From positions 1 through 38,965 of the forward strand of contig JAGWBS010000009.1 of NCBI GenBank assembly GCA_021295775.1: DNA of 38,965 bases, written 5' to 3'. The translations under genes were made by a program, and so were the position numbers. This document shows positions 34,632-38,965 of this stretch, in pieces. Under the pieces are notes generated by a model. It made no database searches. It had not been told where the DNA came from and was given only the letters and a program-made list of their open reading frames with translations. Numbering within the stretch: the stretch's first letter is position 1; every line of letters begins with the position of its first letter. The stretch is from Pseudomonadota bacterium. Its GTDB lineage: Bacteria; Myxococcota_A; UBA9160; SZUA-336.

Positions 34632-35860
34632 GTCGGCTCCCGCATGGCTTCCCGGGGCTGGCCGCGCGCCGCCCTCAGCGCCGGCGGAAGCGCCGCCATC
34701 AGGGCCACGACCAGCAGCACCGCCGAGGTGCCGAGCAGCTGGGCGGCGCTCAGGTCGAACACCAGGACCGGATCGAGGTGGTAGGTCTCCACCGCCGCGG
34801 CCAGCTGCTCGCCGGTCAGAGGAATGGGATTCCTTTCCAGGACCAGCAGCAGCGGCACCGCGATCGCCAGGCCGGCGGCGATGCCGGCCGAGGTCAGCAG
34901 CAGCGACTCGATCAGGACCAGGCCGAAGACGGCTCGCGGGCGCATGCCCAGCGCGCGCAGCGTTCCGAACTCGCGCCGGCGCTCGAGCACCGACATCAGG
35001 ACCGTGTTGAGCAGCCCGAAGCCGACAACCACGACCAGAATCGACAGCGACAGCCAGTTGCCGGCGTCGTCGAGCAGCAGCATCTGCAGCAGGTCTGGCA
35101 CCAGCTCGGGCCAGGTGAGGATCTCGTAGCCCCCCGGCAGGGACGCGGAGAGTTCCCGCGCCAGATCGTCCGCCCGCTCGCCGGTCGGAGCGAAAAGGAC
35201 CACGTGGGAGACGGTCCGGCCGGCGTCCAGGAACGCCTGCATGTCGCCCACGTGCGTGAGCACCGCGCGCTCGTCGAAGCGCGGATCGCCCACGCTCAGC
35301 GTGCCCGTGACCCGGAAGCGCTCGGCCGCCTGAGAGCCGTAGTAGTCGCCGGTCAAGAGCAGGATGGACTCTCCGGTCCGGACGCCCAGAGCGCGGGCCA
35401 GATCCGCTCCCAGAACCGCTCCCGGCGCTCCGGGCTCCGGCAGCTCGGCGCTACCCAGTCCGTCGAACAGGCGCGTCAGTTCGCGCTCGCGCTCCGGGTC
35501 GACGCCGACGATCCAGGCGCCGCGGCCCAGCGAGCCGTCCGCGTCCTGCACCGCCAGGCCCCAGGTCTCCAGGCGCGGCGCCCAGCCAACCGAACCGGGC
35601 AGCGCGTCGAGCGCGCTTCGCAGGGCCGGACTCAGCCGCATGCCGTATTCCAGCGTCCCGTGCTCTTCGTAGCCGGCCAGGGCCAGCCTCACGTGCCCGG
35701 GGTACAGGCGCACGCTCTGGTCGATCCAGTACTCGTGGCTGCCGCGAGCCAGGGCCAGCGCGAGCATCATCAGCAGGGCCGCGAAAGCGCCCGCCGCCGC
35801 CGTCAGCCCCGTGCGCCGTCGGTTGCGACCCAGGTTGCGCCAGGCGAGCCGCCCCAGCAC
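34628..35860 (-). CDS. FtsX-like ABC permease (LolC/E-like), first subunit
   Basis: A 410-residue FtsX-fold permease. WRNLGRNRRRTGLTAAAGAF leads to the first membrane helix. A periplasmic MacB-like domain follows, and the FtsX core has VVVGFGLLNTVLMSVLERRREFGTLRALGMRP, then two more helices. It resembles the permease at 33393 in layout but the sequences are distinct outside the core. It starts 3 bases after the LolA-like gene ends and overlaps the second permease by four bases. Together with the ATPase it forms a complete LolCDE-type module. Confidence 0.92.
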   Translation of the reverse strand: MLGRLAWRNLGRNRRRTGLTAAAGAFAALLMMLALALARGSHEYWIDQSVRLYPGHVRLALAGYEEHGTLEYGMRLSPALRSALDALPGSVGWAPRLETWGLAVQDADGSLGRGAWIVGVDPERERELTRLFDGLGSAELPEPGAPGAVLGADLARALGVRTGESILLLTGDYYGSQAAERFRVTGTLSVGDPRFDERAVLTHVGDMQAFLDAGRTVSHVVLFAPTGERADDLARELSASLPGGYEILTWPELVPDLLQMLLLDDAGNWLSLSILVVVVGFGLLNTVLMSVLERRREFGTLRALGMRPRAVFGLVLIESLLLTSAGIAAGLAIAVPLLLVLERNPIPLTGEQLAAAVETYHLDPVLVFDLSAAQLLGTSAVLLVVALMAALPPALRAARGQPREAMREPT

Positions 35861-35863
35861 GGC

Positions 35864-36670
35864 CTAGCGAACTCCCGTCGCCCGGCGCAGGTGCTCCTGG
35901 GTGAACAGAGCCTCGTCGAACGGCTCGTCGAAGACGCTGCTCACGATGTGCATCTCGGTGCTGTGCCCGGGCTTGTCGCGGGGAAGCATCAGCCAGGTGT
36001 GCGGGAACGCCCGCCCCTGGACCGGGCGCACGTCGGAGAAGCGCAGCTCGCGCAGCAGTTCGAAGCGGCCCGGGTCGGGCTCGTCGTAGTAGAGCAGCGA
36101 GAGCGGAGCCAGCGTTTCCGGCTCGATCCAGGCTTCCACGCGCGCCCACACCACCGGAGCGTCGGCGTGCGGGGTCAGTTCGACTCCCCAGGCGCGAGTT
36201 CCCTCCCGCTCGCGCCCTCCCAGCGAGCGGGCGCTGTAGTCCTCGCTGAGCGAGCTCTCGCGCGCCAGGTCGTCGTTGGTAAAGTCGCTGCCCATCCAGG
36301 ACTGGAGCATCATCGACGGCGGGATGCGCAGCGTGCGCTCCACGCGCGGCAGCCAGGTCCAGAATGTGCCCTGCACGCGCAGAAAGCCGGTGCCGCGGTC
36401 CTTGCGCGGCGACAGGATGCGGATGAAGCTGCGGTCGCCGGCGCGGTCGTCCCAGGAACTGAACTCCACCACGCGCGTCCAGCGCGGAGTGGTGATGCGC
36501 ATCTCGGCCCGCATCCGGACGGTGTCTCCCCGCAGGGACCGCTCGACGCGTTCGATCAGCTCGGCGGGATCGAAACTCTGGGCGCGGCCGGCAGCGGGCC
36601 AGACCAGCACGCCGATCAGCAGCCAGCGAAGCACGCCGAGACGGTACGCGCTGCCCGCGGTCGGCCGCAA
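35864..36670 (-). CDS. LolA-like periplasmic carrier (outer-membrane lipoprotein-sorting family)
   Basis: A 268-residue secreted protein of the LolA_like type often named outer-membrane lipoprotein-sorting protein. The first 32 residues form a signal peptide ending in PAAGRA. IRILSPRKDRGTGFLRV, TFWTWLPRVERTLRI and PPSMMLQSWMGSDFTNDDL are family-typical. It should carry a hydrophobic ligand across the periplasm. TTG at 36670 is chosen because GAGGAGG lies 4 bases upstream and a proper n-region follows; a GTG at 36634 would shorten the signal and has no ribosome site. It is the first gene of the five-gene export cluster. Confidence 0.88.
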   Translation of the reverse strand: MRPTAGSAYRLGVLRWLLIGVLVWPAAGRAQSFDPAELIERVERSLRGDTVRMRAEMRITTPRWTRVVEFSSWDDRAGDRSFIRILSPRKDRGTGFLRVQGTFWTWLPRVERTLRIPPSMMLQSWMGSDFTNDDLARESSLSEDYSARSLGGREREGTRAWGVELTPHADAPVVWARVEAWIEPETLAPLSLLYYDEPDPGRFELLRELRFSDVRPVQGRAFPHTWLMLPRDKPGHSTEMHIVSSVFDEPFDEALFTQEHLRRATGVR

Positions 36671-36741
36671 GCGTCCTCCTCGAAGGCGGCCGGGGCGCGG
36701 ACCCGGCGGCTGGCCGAAGGCCCGGTCCCGCCACGCTCCGC

Positions 36742-38232
<1,491 letters not shown>

Positions 38233-38281
38233 GTCGTCCTCGATCGCCCCGCGGCCGGGGCTCCTCCATCCGCGGCGGATC

Positions 38282-38965
38282 CTAGCGGACCACGAAGTTG
38301 ATCAGACGTCCGGGCACGAACACCACCCGGCTCAGCGGCCGGTCGCCGACGTGTCGCTGGACGGCCGGGTCGCGCAGGGCGATCTGGCGCGAGAGTTCCT
38401 CGTCGGCGTCCGCCGGGACGGAAACGCGGGCGCGCATCTTGCCCGATACCTGCACCGAGAGAGTGATCTGCTCTTCCACCAGCCAGGCGGGGTCGGCCTC
38501 GGGCCAGGCCGCGTAGGCCAGCAGCTCTTCGCAGCCGAGCTTCTCCCAGAGTTCCTCGGCCAGGTGAGGCGCCAACGGGGCGAGCAGCTTGAGCAGCGTC
38601 TCGGCGGCGGCGCGGGGGATGGGGCCGTCGCGCTCGATCTCGCGCACGAAGACCATCAGCGCCGAGATCGCGGTGTTGAAGTCGAAGCTCTCGATGTCCG
38701 CGCCGACCTTCTCCACCGTTCGGGCGAGCAGGCGCCGCTGACTTTCGCTGCCCTCGCCTTCGGGCAGCTCGCGCGCCTGGTCCCCGCGCTCGCCGCAGAT
38801 CAGCCGGTACACGCGCTGCAGGAAGCGGAAGCAGCCGGGAATCCCGTCGGTCGACCAGGGCGCGGCCTTGTTCAGGGGGCCCATGAACATCTCGTACAGG
38901 CGCATGCTGTCCGCGCCGAACTCGCGGATCACGTCGTCGGGATTGATCACGTTGCCGCGGCTCTT
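38282..38965 (-). CDS. leuS: Leucyl-tRNA synthetase, C-terminal part (5' end beyond window)
   Basis: The last 227 residues of LeuRS. The edge falls inside the KMSKS loop: the first residues read KSRGNVINPDD. Then come MRLYEMFMGPLNKAAPWSTD, the helical anticodon-binding domain (DFNTAISALMVFVREI, LLAPLAPHLAEELWEKLG) and the C-terminal domain (LSVQVSGKMRARVSVP, VVFVPGRLINFVV). It attaches Leu to tRNA-Leu. The editing and catalytic domains are outside the window. Confidence 0.97.
   Translation of the reverse strand, partial: KSRGNVINPDDVIREFGADSMRLYEMFMGPLNKAAPWSTDGIPGCFRFLQRVYRLICGERGDQARELPEGEGSESQRRLLARTVEKVGADIESFDFNTAISALMVFVREIERDGPIPRAAAETLLKLLAPLAPHLAEELWEKLGCEELLAYAAWPEADPAWLVEEQITLSVQVSGKMRARVSVPADADEELSRQIALRDPAVQRHVGDRPLSRVVFVPGRLINFVVR

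Overview
The window is a 39 kb stretch of a high-GC, Gram-negative bacterial chromosome. The Gram-negative call rests on a TonB-dependent receptor, an RND efflux pump, a lipobox protein, an outer-membrane barrel and a LolA-like periplasmic carrier. The lineage cannot be fixed from sequence alone. The mix of scattered P450s, a 3-ketosteroid dehydrogenase-like flavoprotein and many SDRs with a simple housekeeping set would suit a deltaproteobacterial-type soil or marine heterotroph, but that is inference. I count 36 protein genes, one frameshifted and one cut by the window edge, plus two tRNAs. Coding density is very high and no gap reaches 300 bases; the longest are 10927-11180, 24047-24273, 11466-11687 and 17688-17892.

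Layout. 1-2804 (+): a His-rich ZnuD-like TonB receptor with a one-base frameshift, behind a leader resembling the 3' end of a cobalamin riboswitch, then a TetR regulator. 2826-5341 (-): HIBADH-family dehydrogenase, cytochrome P450 and a SnoaL-like protein in one operon. 5494-10926 (+), divergent from it: amidohydrolase, SDR, a DegT-family enzyme with His in place of the catalytic Lys, a second SDR and an aldo/keto reductase. A near-palindrome lies between the two divergent units. 11181-17687 (-): a small acidic membrane protein, tRNA-Arg, ferredoxin with its P450 and a second SnoaL-like protein, a zincin lipoprotein, NAD synthetase, a thiamine-binding-like protein and a NUDIX hydrolase.

17893-19578 (+): amtB-glnK behind a textbook sigma-54 promoter. 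19597-24046 (-): RND pump and its adaptor. 24274-26954 (+): ketosteroid-dehydrogenase-like flavoprotein and an SDR paralogous to the one at 6817. 27037-28527 (-): tRNA-Pro, rdgB and rph. 28669-29982 (+): secreted VWA protein. 29990-38965 (-): YkgJ-like protein, an unknown protein, a tight five-gene envelope cluster (LolA-like carrier, two FtsX permeases, an ABC ATPase and an outer-membrane barrel), gatB and the 3' part of leuS.

The catabolic genes (two P450s, one ferredoxin, SDRs, KstD-like enzyme, two SnoaL-like proteins, amidohydrolase, AKR) look like parts of hydrophobic or cyclic substrate breakdown, but no complete pathway is visible. The most interesting items are the DegT-family enzyme with the Lys-to-His change, the five-gene envelope export cluster, and the possible B12-type leader in front of a metal-type TonB receptor.
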